59,644 nucleotides of DNA from Oscillospiraceae bacterium. Its GTDB lineage: Bacteria > Bacillota > Clostridia > Oscillospirales > Oscillospiraceae. Shown here piece after piece: positions 1 through 8,077 of this stretch. The position numbers and the translations under genes were made by a program. Below the pieces are notes generated by a model, which was not told the origin of the DNA, made no database searches, and saw only the letters and a list, made by a program, of their open reading frames with translations. The first letter of the stretch is position 1. Every line of letters starts with the position of its first letter. The stretch lies in contig JAFYAQ010000028.1 of assembly GCA_017540645.1 (NCBI GenBank), positions 1 through 59,644 of the forward strand, given 5' to 3'.

Positions 1-807
1 GTGCTCGTGGTCGTGCTCCTCATGCTCATGGTCATGATCGTGCTCGTCATGATCATGATCGTCGTGGTCGTGCTCCTCATGCTCATGATGATGCTCATGC
101 TCCTCATGCTCATGGTCATGATCATGATGGTGATGATGGCACTCGCACTCCGGATCGTCGCACTCCTCGTCCTCCTCATGCTCGCGCTCGATGCTCTCCA
201 GGGCGGCAGAGAGGGTGTCCCGCCGCTCCAGGGCGGACAGGATCTGCTCGCCGCTCAGCTCGTCCCAGGGAGTGGTGATGATCACCGCGCCGGGATTTTT
301 CTCCCGCAGGAGCTTCACACACTCGGCCAGCTTCTCGCTCTTCACGTTCTGGCTGCGGGAGAGCACGATGCAGCCGGCGCTCTCCACCTGGTTATTGAAG
401 AATTCGCCGAAGTTGCGCATATACATTTTGGCTTTGCCCGCGTCCACCACGGTGCCCAGGGCGTTGATCTGGATGTCGTCGCCCACCTGCTCCACCGCGG
501 TGACGATGTCGGAGAGCTTGCCCACGCCGGAGGGCTCGATCAGGATGCGGTCGGGGTGGTAGCGGTCGATGACCTCCCGGAGGGCCAGGCGGAAGTCGCC
601 GGTCAGAGAGCAGCAGATGCAGCCGGAGTTCATCTCCCGCACCTGGATGCCCGCCTCCTGCATGAAGCCGCCGTCGATGCCGATCTCGCCGAACTCGTTC
701 TCGATGAGGACCACCTGCTCTCCGGCATAGGCCTCCTTGAGAAGCTTTTTGATCAGAGTGGTTTTTCCGGCGCCGAGGAAGCCGGAATATACATCTACTT
801 TTGTCAT
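1..807 (-). CDS. CobW/COG0523 G3E-family GTPase with His-rich tail (3' end cut by window)
   Basis: This is a P-loop GTPase of the G3E (CobW/UreG/HypB/ZNG1) family, whose members deliver metal ions to target proteins. The N-terminus reads MTKVDVYSGFLGAGKTT, with Walker A GFLGAGKT at about residues 9-16. An ENEFGEIGID switch-like segment follows, then the diagnostic CxCC metal site in GCICCS. The C-terminal part visible here is an extreme His/Asp/Glu tail of at least 50 residues, preceded by two Cys pairs, so it should bind Zn, Ni or Co. The start is the ATG at 807, behind a GGAAAGGATCC ribosome site. The frame stays open to base 1, so the C-terminus is missing. The substrate metal cannot be read from sequence; a zinc chaperone role is the commonest one for this group. 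Confidence 0.9.
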   Translation of the reverse strand, partial: MTKVDVYSGFLGAGKTTLIKKLLKEAYAGEQVVLIENEFGEIGIDGGFMQEAGIQVREMNSGCICCSLTGDFRLALREVIDRYHPDRILIEPSGVGKLSDIVTAVEQVGDDIQINALGTVVDAGKAKMYMRNFGEFFNNQVESAGCIVLSRSQNVKSEKLAECVKLLREKNPGAVIITTPWDELSGEQILSALERRDTLSAALESIEREHEEDEECDDPECECHHHHHDHDHEHEEHEHHHEHEEHDHDDHDHDEHDHDHEHEEHDHEH

Positions 808-888
808 GGATAGGATCCTTTCCGTATTACTATTTACAAAAGTATATTATATCACGCCCGTCAAGCCCTTTTCCCGGGTCGGGACGGC

Positions 889-918
889 AAAACGGGAGGC
901 GCCTTCGCCTCCCGTTTT
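889..918 (-). terminator. Terminator after the GH1-like pseudogene
   Basis: A 13-bp perfect stem (AAAACGGGAGGCG at 889-901 and CGCCTCCCGTTTT at 906-918) with a 4-base loop. The A/T ends give a U-run in either direction. It lies just past the stop of the GH1-like remnant. Confidence 0.75.
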
Positions 919-1705
919 CAGGTCTCGCCCCGCCGCATCAGCAGCAGGGGCGTATCTACGATCTCTCCGGCCTTGCGCAGACAGATCTCCTCCACCCCCG
1001 GCCGGCAGTGGATGGCCACGAAGTCGCACCACTGGCCCCGCTGGATCCGGAGCACGTTCCGGAGCGGCGGGCGGAATTCCCCCAGCACCATGGCCCGGAT
1101 GGTCAGGGATTCATAGATCTGCTCGTTCAGCCGGCCGGTCATGGGCAGCAGGCCCCGGCGCAGCTCCCGCTGCGGCGCCATACGCAGCACCATGCCGATC
1201 CGGGTGTCGCCCCAGCCCCGCTGCTCCCGCAGATCCCGGATCAGCCGATAGGCCCGCACATGGTCGCAGGCCATGTGGGACAGCACTCGGGTCCGCCGGG
1301 GGAGGGACAGCACCGCGCCGCTGTTCCAGGCCTCCCGGTTGGGGGCGAAAAAGGTGATATACTCCCGGACCAGGTGGCCCACGGAGCGCACTACCCGGCT
1401 GACATAGCGCAGGAAGCAGCGCAGATTGTCCTCCCGCTCCCAGCCGCCCATGGCCAGGAACCAGTCCGGGGCCTCCCAGCGGCAGAGGCAGAGCACCGGC
1501 TCCGCCCCCAGAGAGATGGTGCGCATCAGTTTTTCCCGGAGCCGCTCAGGGCGTCCCGGTCATAGCGGTCCTCCTCCGGCTGGATCTGGGACCAGACGGC
1601 GAATACCATGCACCTTCCCGGGGCCAGCGCGCGCAGACGGGGAGCCTGGGCATCCGACCAGGTCATGTCCTCGCCTTCCCAATAAACGATCTCCTCCGCG
1701 TCCAC
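918..1705 (-). pseudogene. Degenerate glycoside hydrolase family 1 homologue with a frameshift
   Basis: Two adjoining reading frames together give one GH1-like N-terminal half. Frame one starts at GTG 1705 (AAAGGAGG eight bases upstream) and includes VWSQIQPEEDRY, matching the GH1 'W-S-R-I-x-P' strand. It hits a TGA at 1526-1528. Frame two opens with GAEPVLCLCRWEAPDW and GGW, then REYITFFAPN, which align with the GH1 segment ending in the catalytic NEP. Moving from one frame to the other near 1545-1549 (CTGAG, one G missing from an expected CTGGAG) restores a continuous helix, ERLREKLM. The catalytic acid/base Glu of NEP is Ala (FAPN), and the whole C-terminal half with the nucleophile is absent (about 260 residues against about 450). 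It is therefore not an active glucosidase. A sequencing error could explain the frameshift but not the other losses. Confidence 0.75.
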
Positions 1706-1754
1706 GGCATGCGCCTCCTTTCCCGGGATTGGGTATTTTTACCAGCTACTCTAT

Positions 1755-1783
1755 ACTGTATTCCTTTTCCCCGCCGCTGTCAA
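1755..1783 (-). promoter_or_regulatory. Sigma-A promoter for the GH1-like gene
   Basis: Reading on the minus strand: TTGACA (1778-1783), a 17-base spacer, TACAGT (1755-1760), about 50 bases before the GTG start. A good promoter in front of a broken gene suggests recent decay or a retained non-catalytic role. Confidence 0.6.
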
Positions 1784-1797
1784 TGCGGTGTTTTTTC

Positions 1798-1826
1798 TTG
1801 CCTTACGCGGACGAGGGGTATATAAT
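1798..1826 (+). promoter_or_regulatory. Sigma-A promoter for pncB
   Basis: TTGCCT (1798-1803), 17-base spacer, TATAAT (1821-1826), 37 bases before the pncB ATG. No operator-like palindrome is seen. Confidence 0.65.
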
Positions 1827-1863
1827 AACTCCCAAGAATGCAACGCACAGGAGGCGCTTTACG

Positions 1864-3333
1864 ATGGATGTCCGCAGCAAACAGAATCTCTCCATGCTCT
1901 GTGATTTTTATGAGCTGACCATGGGCAACGGCTATTTACGCACCGACTACGGTGACAAGATCTGCTATTTTGACCTGTTCTTCCGCCAGGTCCCGGACGG
2001 AGGCGGCTACGCCATCGCCGCCGGTCTGGAGCAGGTGGTGGACTACATCTCCGGCCTCCACTTCGATCCGGAGGACATCGACTACCTCCGGGGCCGGGGC
2101 ATTTTCTGCGAGGAGTTTTTGGACTATCTGCGCAACTTCCGCTTCACCGGGGATATCTGGGCCGTGCCGGAGGGCACCCCCGTCTTCCCCCGGGAGCCTC
2201 TGATCACCGTCCGGGCCCCCGCCATCCAGGCCCAGCTGGTGGAGACCTTCCTGCTGCTGGCGGTGAACCACCAGTCCCTGATCGCCACCAAGGCCAGCCG
2301 GATCGTCCGGGCCGCCAAGGGCCGGCCCGTGATGGAGTTCGGCTCCCGCCGGGCCCAGGGCGCGGACGCCGCCATCCTGGGCGCCCGGGCCGCCTACATC
2401 GCCGGCTGCTCCGGCACCGCCTGCACCATCTCCGACCAGCTCTACGGCGTGAAGGCTCTGGGCACCATGGCCCACTCCTGGGTGCAGATGCACGACAGCG
2501 AGTATGAGGCCTTCCGTTCCTACTGCCGGCTCTACCCCACCAACGCGGTGCTGCTGGTGGACACCTACAACACCCTCAAATCCGGCGTCCCCAACGCCAT
2601 CCGGGCCTTCAACGAGGTGTTGAAGCCCCTGGGCATCAAAAAGTGCGGCATCCGGCTGGACAGCGGCGACATGGCCTATCTCACCCAGCAGGCCCGGAAG
2701 ATGCTGGACGAGGCGGGCTGGACGGAATGCACCATCACCTGCTCCAACTCCCTGGACGAGTATCTGATCAAGGACCTGCTGCAGCAGGGCGCCAGCATCG
2801 ACTCCTTCGGCGTGGGCGAGCGGCTGATCACCGCCCGGAGCGAGCCCGTGTTCGGCGGCGTGTACAAGCTGGTGGCCGTGGAGCGGCCCGACGGGGAGAT
2901 CGTCCCCAAGATCAAGATCAGCGAGAACGTGCAGAAGATCACTGTGCCCCACTTCAAGAAGATCTACCGCTTCTACGGCCGGGACAACGGCAAGGCCCTG
3001 GCCGACTACCTGGCTTTGAGCGACGAGACCGTGGACGACCGGAAGGATCTCACCATCTTTGACCCCAACAACACCTGGAAGCGGAAGACCCTGACCAACT
3101 TCAGCGCCCGGGAACTGCTGGTGCCGGTGTTCCGGGGCGGAAAGCTGGTCTACGATCTTCCCGATCTGGAGGAGATCCGCGCCTACTGCGCCCAGCAGCT
3201 GGACACCCTGTGGGACGAGGTCAAGCGCTTTGAAAACCCCCACGGCTACTATGTGGACCTGAGCCAGAAGCTCTGGGATATCCGCAACGACCTGCTGATC
3301 AACGCCCGGAATTCCCAGATCCCGGAAGAATAA
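1864..3333 (+). CDS. pncB: Nicotinate phosphoribosyltransferase
   Basis: 489-residue enzyme that joins nicotinate to PRPP (with ATP) to make nicotinate mononucleotide, the salvage entry to NAD. Recognisable family segments include FYELTMGNGY near the N-terminus, a central GSRRAQGADAAI, and VDTYNTLKSG and GIRLDSGDM, which line the phosphoribosyl pocket. Length is normal for the family. The ATG at 1864 is chosen because AGGAGG lies just upstream and the conserved SMLCDFYELTMG begins a few residues in; the same frame is open further upstream but lacks homology. Its own promoter precedes it and a strong terminator follows, so it is a single-gene unit. Confidence 0.95.
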   Translation: MDVRSKQNLSMLCDFYELTMGNGYLRTDYGDKICYFDLFFRQVPDGGGYAIAAGLEQVVDYISGLHFDPEDIDYLRGRGIFCEEFLDYLRNFRFTGDIWAVPEGTPVFPREPLITVRAPAIQAQLVETFLLLAVNHQSLIATKASRIVRAAKGRPVMEFGSRRAQGADAAILGARAAYIAGCSGTACTISDQLYGVKALGTMAHSWVQMHDSEYEAFRSYCRLYPTNAVLLVDTYNTLKSGVPNAIRAFNEVLKPLGIKKCGIRLDSGDMAYLTQQARKMLDEAGWTECTITCSNSLDEYLIKDLLQQGASIDSFGVGERLITARSEPVFGGVYKLVAVERPDGEIVPKIKISENVQKITVPHFKKIYRFYGRDNGKALADYLALSDETVDDRKDLTIFDPNNTWKRKTLTNFSARELLVPVFRGGKLVYDLPDLEEIRAYCAQQLDTLWDEVKRFENPHGYYVDLSQKLWDIRNDLLINARNSQIPEE

Positions 3334-3342
3334 AAGACAAAG

Positions 3343-3380
3343 GCGCTGGCCCGCATTTTCACGGGCCAGCGCTTTATTTT
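3343..3380. terminator. Bidirectional terminator between pncB and the PAP2 gene
   Basis: 11-bp perfect stem (3343-3353 with 3362-3372), 8-base loop, followed by TTTATTTTT. It sits between convergent genes. The stop codon of the leftward PAP2 gene (3374-3376) lies in the T-run. Confidence 0.85.
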
Positions 3381-4036
3381 TCCTTCAAAAAACCGTGGAA
3401 CACCAGGTATTCCGCCAGGGCACCCAGAGGCAGGGCGGCCAGGATATCCAGGGTGGAGTGCTGCTTGACAAAGGCGGTGGACACGCAGATCAGCGCGCCC
3501 CAGATCACCAGGACGACCTTCCAGACCCGGGAGGCGTCCTTCTTTTTCAGCCAGACCGAGCAGATGCCCAGGGTGTAGGCCACATGGAGGGAGGGGCAGA
3601 CTCCGGTGGGGGTGTCAAAGCCGTAAATGAAGGCCATGAGCCGGGTCAGCGGGTTGTCCCGGGCAAAGACGGCGGGCCGCAGATCCTGGACCGAGGGCCA
3701 GAGGATATAGATGATCATGGCCACCACCTGGGTGACGATGATGTACTTCTGCAGGTCCTTGAAGCTCCGGATATCGTAAAGAGCAAAGACGATCAGGCAG
3801 TAAACGATCAGCGCGTACCAGCTCACATAGAAGAGCAGAAACCACTCGTTGAAGGGGATCCGATCGTCCAGGAACCAGTGGACCAGATGGTGCCGCTCCG
3901 GGGGGATGAGGTTTTCCGTGATAAAGTACATGATAAAGTAGAAGATCCAGCCGCCCAGCAGCTTGAGATGGGAAAAGCGGGGCTCGTTCAACCGGGAGAA
4001 ACGGAATTCCCGGTAGTCTACAAGAGGTTTTTTCAT
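3374..4036 (-). CDS. PAP2-family membrane phosphatase
   Basis: 220-residue multi-pass membrane protein. The C-terminal part has TGVCPSLHVAY, matching the PAP2 'SGH' motif (here S-L-H), and later STAFVKQHSTLDI, matching the third motif with its catalytic His followed by Asp. Such enzymes remove phosphate from phosphatidate or polyprenyl-pyrophosphate lipids at the membrane face. ATG 4036 overlaps the stop of the upstream PlsC-like gene by four bases (ATGA), so the two are translationally coupled. An upstream extension of the same frame is rejected because it runs inside the PlsC-like gene. The substrate is unproven; the neighbour suggests a glycerophospholipid. Confidence 0.85.
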   Translation of the reverse strand: MKKPLVDYREFRFSRLNEPRFSHLKLLGGWIFYFIMYFITENLIPPERHHLVHWFLDDRIPFNEWFLLFYVSWYALIVYCLIVFALYDIRSFKDLQKYIIVTQVVAMIIYILWPSVQDLRPAVFARDNPLTRLMAFIYGFDTPTGVCPSLHVAYTLGICSVWLKKKDASRVWKVVLVIWGALICVSTAFVKQHSTLDILAALPLGALAEYLVFHGFLKEK

Positions 4037-4800
4037 GGGGTCTTTGCCTCCGGCCGATTGGTAGGATAGAGTTTTCTGGGGATGTTCCGATAGGGCACCA
4101 CCGTGTGGGGCGGCAGAGCCTCCGCCATGGCGGTGATCGCATCCCGCAGGGCGCGGCAGATGCGCAGCCGCTCCTCGGCGATGGGAGCGGCGGGGTCGAA
4201 GCGGATGGGCGCGCCGTAGCACATCCGCCCCAGAGCGGGGGCGATGTACAGCGGCACGAAGGCCAGGGCCTTCCCGGTCTTCTTATAGTACATCTTCGCC
4301 ACGTCCACAAAGCGGTCCTGGAACTCATAGAGGATGTGGTTGTCCTTCACATCGTGCTCCGGGAAGATCACCAGGCTTTTCCCGTCCTGGAGCAGCCGCA
4401 CGCTGTCCCGGAAGGTGGACAGCACCCGGGCGTCGTGGTAGACCGCCACGGTCTGGGCGTTGTTGAACAGCAGCACCGCCAGGGGCGTGATGATGTAGGA
4501 GAGCAGTTTATAAAAGGGGTGGGTCCAGCGGGGCTTCTGGGACCAGAAATCCTGAAAGGCGTAGCCGGGGACCGTCTTCCATTCCATCATGTCCCCGGCG
4601 CACCAGGTATAGCGGTCCACCGGCGAGTATATCTCGCAGGACACCGGGCCGTGCATCTGGCAGTGGTTTCCCACGATGACGCAGCTCTCGTCCGCGGGCA
4701 GGTTTTCCTCTCCCTCCGGCTTCATTTTGGGAAAAAACAGCCAGATCAGCCAGCGGACCACCCGGTATAAGAGATTGTCGGTTTTCGGCGCGTTTTTCAT
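4033..4800 (-). CDS. PlsC-like 1-acylglycerol-phosphate acyltransferase-family protein
   Basis: 255 residues with the general layout of the PlsC/LPLAT family: a hydrophobic N-terminal segment, then VGNHCQMHGP (residues 43-52), and IFPEHD in the place of the family's FPEGT acyl-acceptor motif. The canonical H-x4-D catalytic pair is changed. His46 is present, but the residue five later is Gly51, not Asp. It may therefore be a divergent subfamily or a non-standard enzyme. It precedes the PAP2 phosphatase with a 4-bp overlap, so the pair would act on successive lipid intermediates (lysophosphatidate to phosphatidate to diacylglycerol) if both are active. The ribosome site AGGAGG lies in a small hairpin upstream. 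Confidence 0.75.
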   Translation of the reverse strand: MKNAPKTDNLLYRVVRWLIWLFFPKMKPEGEENLPADESCVIVGNHCQMHGPVSCEIYSPVDRYTWCAGDMMEWKTVPGYAFQDFWSQKPRWTHPFYKLLSYIITPLAVLLFNNAQTVAVYHDARVLSTFRDSVRLLQDGKSLVIFPEHDVKDNHILYEFQDRFVDVAKMYYKKTGKALAFVPLYIAPALGRMCYGAPIRFDPAAPIAEERLRICRALRDAITAMAEALPPHTVVPYRNIPRKLYPTNRPEAKTP

Positions 4801-4875
4801 GCTTCACAGCCTCCTGCGAAAATGCAGGGGGTAGTATATCACATCCCGCCGGAAAAAGAAACGGGTTTTTTCGTT

Positions 4876-6435
4876 TCAGGGCGTCAGTACCGCATAGGAG
4901 TATGCCGGCAGGGTCAGCGAGCTCTGCCGGAGGACGACCGTCTGGGACGCGTCGGCGCAGAGGAAGGCGCCCACGGTCCCATAGTCCCCGGCCTCTCCGC
5001 TCAGGTGCAGGGTGACGTCCTGGGCCGAGGGATTCACCGCCAGCAGCAGCCGCTCCTCTCCCCAGCGCCGCTCCAGCAGGCAGGTCCGCTCCTCCTCACA
5101 GGGCAGCAGGCGGCTCTCCCCCCGGGCGATGGCGGGGTAGCTGTTGCGGATGGTCAGGGCCGCGCGGTAATAGTTGAGGATGGAGTTTTCGTCCCGCTCC
5201 TGCTCCGCCGCAGAGGGATAGGGGTATTCCAGGGTGGTGGCCCCCGGCGGTGGCACGGTGGGCTCCCGGTCCCCCCAGAGCATGGCGATGCGCTTGTTGG
5301 GGTCCTCGCCGCTGCCGGCCATGCCGATCTCCTGGCCGTAATAGATGAACACACTGCCCCGCAGGAGGCACAGCAGGCCTCCGGCCATCTTGGTCTTGGC
5401 CGGGTCCGTCCGGCCCGTGAAGCCCACGGTGCGCCCGGTGTCGTGGTTCTCGGTGAAAAGGGCGGGGATGCTCTCCCCGGGCAGTTCCTGCTCCAGCGTC
5501 AGGCAGTATTCCCCAAAGCTTTTGCCCGGCCTTCGGTTGGCCGGAGACAGGCAGCGGGCGACATAGCCCTCCGCCTGGGACATGGGGAAGCAGAAAAAGC
5601 TGTCCACCCGGGTCTCGGCGTAGCGGGCCAGCTGGGAAAGGCCCTCCCAGGCCTCCCCCACCAGGAAGCAGTCCGGGTCGATGCCGTGGGCCATATCCGC
5701 CAGATCGTTGAGAAAGGCCTGATTTCGACCCAGATCCCCGGTGTAATAGCTGGTCACCGCGTCCAGCCGGAAGCCGTCCGCCCCCTGCTCTTTGAGCCAG
5801 AAGCGCAGGATGGTCTCGATCTCCTGCCTTACCGCCGGGTTGTCCAGGTTCAGATCCGGCATGGAGCTGACAAAGCGGCTTTCATACCAGCTGCCCCCCA
5901 GCTCCGTGTAGCCGGGCAGGGGCGTGTCGCTCCAGTTATAATAGGCCCGGTAGGGGGAATCCGGGTCCGCGGCTGCGGCCAGAAACCAGGGGTGCCGGTC
6001 GGAGCTGTGGTTCACCGGCAGGTCCAGGATCAGCTTCAACCCCAGGCCGTGGGCGGCCTCCGCCAGCGCCCGAAAGTCCTCCAGGGTCCCGTACTGAGGG
6101 TCTATATCGCAGTAGTCGGTGACGTCGTATTTATGGTAGCTGGGGGAGGGCATGACCGGCATGAGCCAGATCCCCCGGCAGCCCAGGGAGGCGATGTAGG
6201 GCAGCTGCTCCGTGACGCCCCGCAGGTCCCCGATGCCGTCGCCGTCGCTGTCGGCAAAGGACCAGACGAACACCTCATACCAGCTGCGAAACCCGTCGTC
6301 CGGGGCGCCGGCGGCCGCCGCCAGAGCCTGGTCCCGGGGATCGGCGGCCGGGGCGTCCTTTCCCCCGCAGCCGGACAGCAGGGCCAGCGCAAAAAGCAGG
6401 CACAAAATCCGCTGCCAACGCTTTCTCTCTCTCAT
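4876..6435 (-). CDS. Extracellular alpha-amylase-family (GH13) lipoprotein
   Basis: 519-residue lipoprotein. The start is ATG 6435, with GGGGAG nine bases upstream. The N-terminus is a basic and hydrophobic signal ending in LLSGC, so Cys23 would be lipidated and the enzyme anchored outside the membrane. The mature part is a GH13 (beta/alpha)8 enzyme. Region I is LDLPVNHSS. The nucleophile is Asp225 in GFRLDAV, the acid/base is Glu261 in FLVGEAW, and the third carboxylate is Asp332 in FTENHD. All catalytic residues are intact. It is divergent from the maltose-type transporter genes, so it probably trims starch or maltodextrin for uptake. An open frame upstream of Met1 has no signal-peptide character and is left out. 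Confidence 0.9.
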   Translation of the reverse strand: MRERKRWQRILCLLFALALLSGCGGKDAPAADPRDQALAAAAGAPDDGFRSWYEVFVWSFADSDGDGIGDLRGVTEQLPYIASLGCRGIWLMPVMPSPSYHKYDVTDYCDIDPQYGTLEDFRALAEAAHGLGLKLILDLPVNHSSDRHPWFLAAAADPDSPYRAYYNWSDTPLPGYTELGGSWYESRFVSSMPDLNLDNPAVRQEIETILRFWLKEQGADGFRLDAVTSYYTGDLGRNQAFLNDLADMAHGIDPDCFLVGEAWEGLSQLARYAETRVDSFFCFPMSQAEGYVARCLSPANRRPGKSFGEYCLTLEQELPGESIPALFTENHDTGRTVGFTGRTDPAKTKMAGGLLCLLRGSVFIYYGQEIGMAGSGEDPNKRIAMLWGDREPTVPPPGATTLEYPYPSAAEQERDENSILNYYRAALTIRNSYPAIARGESRLLPCEEERTCLLERRWGEERLLLAVNPSAQDVTLHLSGEAGDYGTVGAFLCADASQTVVLRQSSLTLPAYSYAVLTP

Positions 6436-6560
6436 TTTCCGCATCTCCCCTCGCATTTTTTGTCGCTTTTGTAGAATACACCTATTTTCTTTCATATCCT
6501 GCTCGGATTCAACAGTTATACTGCACAAATTTGGCCGGGAGGATTTTGCCATTCTGCCCG

Positions 6561-6589
6561 TTGAAGCCTCTTGTGCAAAGTGCTACAAT
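6561..6589 (+). promoter_or_regulatory. Sigma-A promoter for malEFG
   Basis: TTGAAG (6561-6566), 17-base spacer, TACAAT (6584-6589). It lies in the 272-base divergent gap and gives a leader of about 110 bases before malE. Confidence 0.6.
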
Positions 6590-6648
6590 TACGCACATAA
6601 AGTATGATTAGCGGACGCTATACTCAGAATCTGTCCTGTATCGTCGTA

Positions 6649-6673
6649 TTTCACCGCGCTGAGCGCGTGGAAA
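6649..6673. promoter_or_regulatory. Imperfect palindrome in the malE leader (possible operator)
   Basis: TTTCACCGCGC (6649-6659), TGA, GCGCGTGGAAA (6663-6673): an 11-bp inverted repeat with two mismatched positions, centred about 65 bases downstream of the predicted transcription start. It could bind a LacI-type sugar regulator or fold as RNA. No regulator gene is adjacent. Confidence 0.4.
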
Positions 6674-6707
6674 TAGAATCAACTTTCTCAGAAAGGATGA
6701 AACGAAA

Positions 6708-7985
6708 ATGAAAAAAGTTCTGTGTCTTCTCCTGGCCGCATGCATGATCTTTGCGCTGGCTGCCTGCGGAGGGAACACCGCCGCTCCCGCAGCTCCCGCA
6801 GCTCCTGCCGCTCCGGCCGCTCCCGCGGCGGAAGCCCCCGCTGCCGTCGGCGGCGCCCTGAAGGTCTGGGTGCCTGAGGCCACCGTGGACTTCACCAAGG
6901 CCCAGATTGCCGCCTTTATGGAAGCCAATCCCCAGTACGCCGGCTACACCGTGTCCGTGGAGCCCGTGGGTGAGGGCGACGCCGCCTCCAACATGCTCAC
7001 CGACGTGGGCGCGGGCGCGGACATCTTCAACTTCGCCCAGGACCAGCTGGCCCGTCTGGTCTCCGCCGGCGCTCTGATCCCCCTGTCTGACGAGAACGCC
7101 GCCATCGTCGCCGCCGAGAACGACGCCGGCTCCGTGGCCGCCGCCACCATGGCCGGCACCACCTACGCCTACCCCCTGACCTCCGACAACGGCTACTTCC
7201 TGTACTACGACAAGAGCGTCGTCACCGATCCCAGCAGCCTCGAGGCGATCATCGCCGACTGCGAGGCCGCGGGCAAGGGCTTCTACATGGAGATCAACTC
7301 CGGCTGGTACCAGCCCGCCTTCTTCTTCGGTGCCGGCTGCACCCTGACCTATGACACCGACGACGCGGGCGCCTTCACCAAGTGCAACATCGATTATGCC
7401 TCTGACAAGGGCGTGGCCGCCCTCAAGGCCATGATCGACCTGCACAAATCCAAGGCCTTCTTCAACGGCTCCTCCGTTTCCAACGCCACCAACTGCGCCG
7501 CCATCGTGGACGGCACCTGGGATTCCGGCGCCGCCAAGGAGCTCTTCGGCGATAACTACGCCTGCGCCAAGCTGCCCACCATCGACGTGAACGGCACTCC
7601 CACCCAGATGAGCGGCTTCGGCGGCTTCAAACTGCTGGGCGTGAAGCCCCAGACCGACGCCGACAAGCTGGAGCTGTGCGACGCTCTGGCTCTGTATCTC
7701 GCCAGCGGCGAGGTCCAGATCGCCCGCTACAACGCGGTGGGCTGGGGCCCCTCCAACGTGGAGGCTAAGGCGGATCCCGCCGTGCAGGCAGACGAGGCTC
7801 TGTCCGCTCTGGGCGAGCAGCTGGCCTTCACCATCCCCCAGGGCCAGTACCCCGGCGATTACTGGGGCCTGGCTACCGCTCTGGGTGACAGCGTGATCGC
7901 CGGCGAGTACGACAGCGCCGATGACGCCGCCCTGCTGGCCGCCCTGCAGACCTTCCAGGATACCTGCATTTCCTACGCGAAGTAA
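6708..7985 (+). CDS. malE: Maltose/maltodextrin-type ABC transporter substrate-binding lipoprotein
   Basis: 425 residues. A lipoprotein signal ending in ALAACGG puts the lipidated Cys at about residue 20. It is followed by a low-complexity Ala-Pro linker (repeated P-A-A units, residues about 26-40) that holds the binding domain off the membrane. The rest is a cluster-1 (MalE-like) solute-binding fold with an IFNFAQDQL segment and a YPLTSDNGYFLYYDKS hinge region. RBS AAAGGATG precedes ATG 6708. It heads the malE-malF-malG operon, and a hairpin between malE and malF probably makes malE the most abundant product. Sugar specificity is inferred from the neighbouring GH13 enzyme. Confidence 0.9.
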   Translation: MKKVLCLLLAACMIFALAACGGNTAAPAAPAAPAAPAAPAAEAPAAVGGALKVWVPEATVDFTKAQIAAFMEANPQYAGYTVSVEPVGEGDAASNMLTDVGAGADIFNFAQDQLARLVSAGALIPLSDENAAIVAAENDAGSVAAATMAGTTYAYPLTSDNGYFLYYDKSVVTDPSSLEAIIADCEAAGKGFYMEINSGWYQPAFFFGAGCTLTYDTDDAGAFTKCNIDYASDKGVAALKAMIDLHKSKAFFNGSSVSNATNCAAIVDGTWDSGAAKELFGDNYACAKLPTIDVNGTPTQMSGFGGFKLLGVKPQTDADKLELCDALALYLASGEVQIARYNAVGWGPSNVEAKADPAVQADEALSALGEQLAFTIPQGQYPGDYWGLATALGDSVIAGEYDSADDAALLAALQTFQDTCISYAK

Positions 7986-7997
7986 GCTTTTTGAGCT

Positions 7998-8024
7998 GAG
8001 GCAGGGCTTTTACAGCCCTGCCTC
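7998..8024 (+). terminator. Intercistronic hairpin (attenuator) between malE and malF
   Basis: 10-bp perfect stem (GAGGCAGGGC 7998-8007 with GCCCTGCCTC 8015-8024), 7-base loop, followed only by a mixed CGTTCTT. The weak U-run suggests partial termination or mRNA end protection, which would explain an excess of binding protein over permease. Confidence 0.6.
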
Positions 8025-8077
8025 CGTTCTTATGTGCTTCTGCCTCATCCGTTCGGAAAGAAAGAGGGGATAACACG

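Noticed and set aside
1..150. Dense short repeats that look like a CRISPR or minisatellite, and a Met/Leu/Val-rich open frame on the plus strand
   Set aside because: They are the codons of a His/Asp/Glu tail read on the minus strand; there are no spacers or palindromic repeats.
1524..1565. Programmed -1 frameshift in the GH1-like gene (GGGAAAAAC just before TGA)
   Set aside because: The heptamer does not allow good re-pairing in the -1 frame, homology places the frame change upstream at CTGAG, and the product would be inactive anyway.
4822..6474. Long open frame on the plus strand opposite the GH13 gene
   Set aside because: High GC removes stops from antisense frames; the minus-strand frame has a signal peptide and all catalytic residues.
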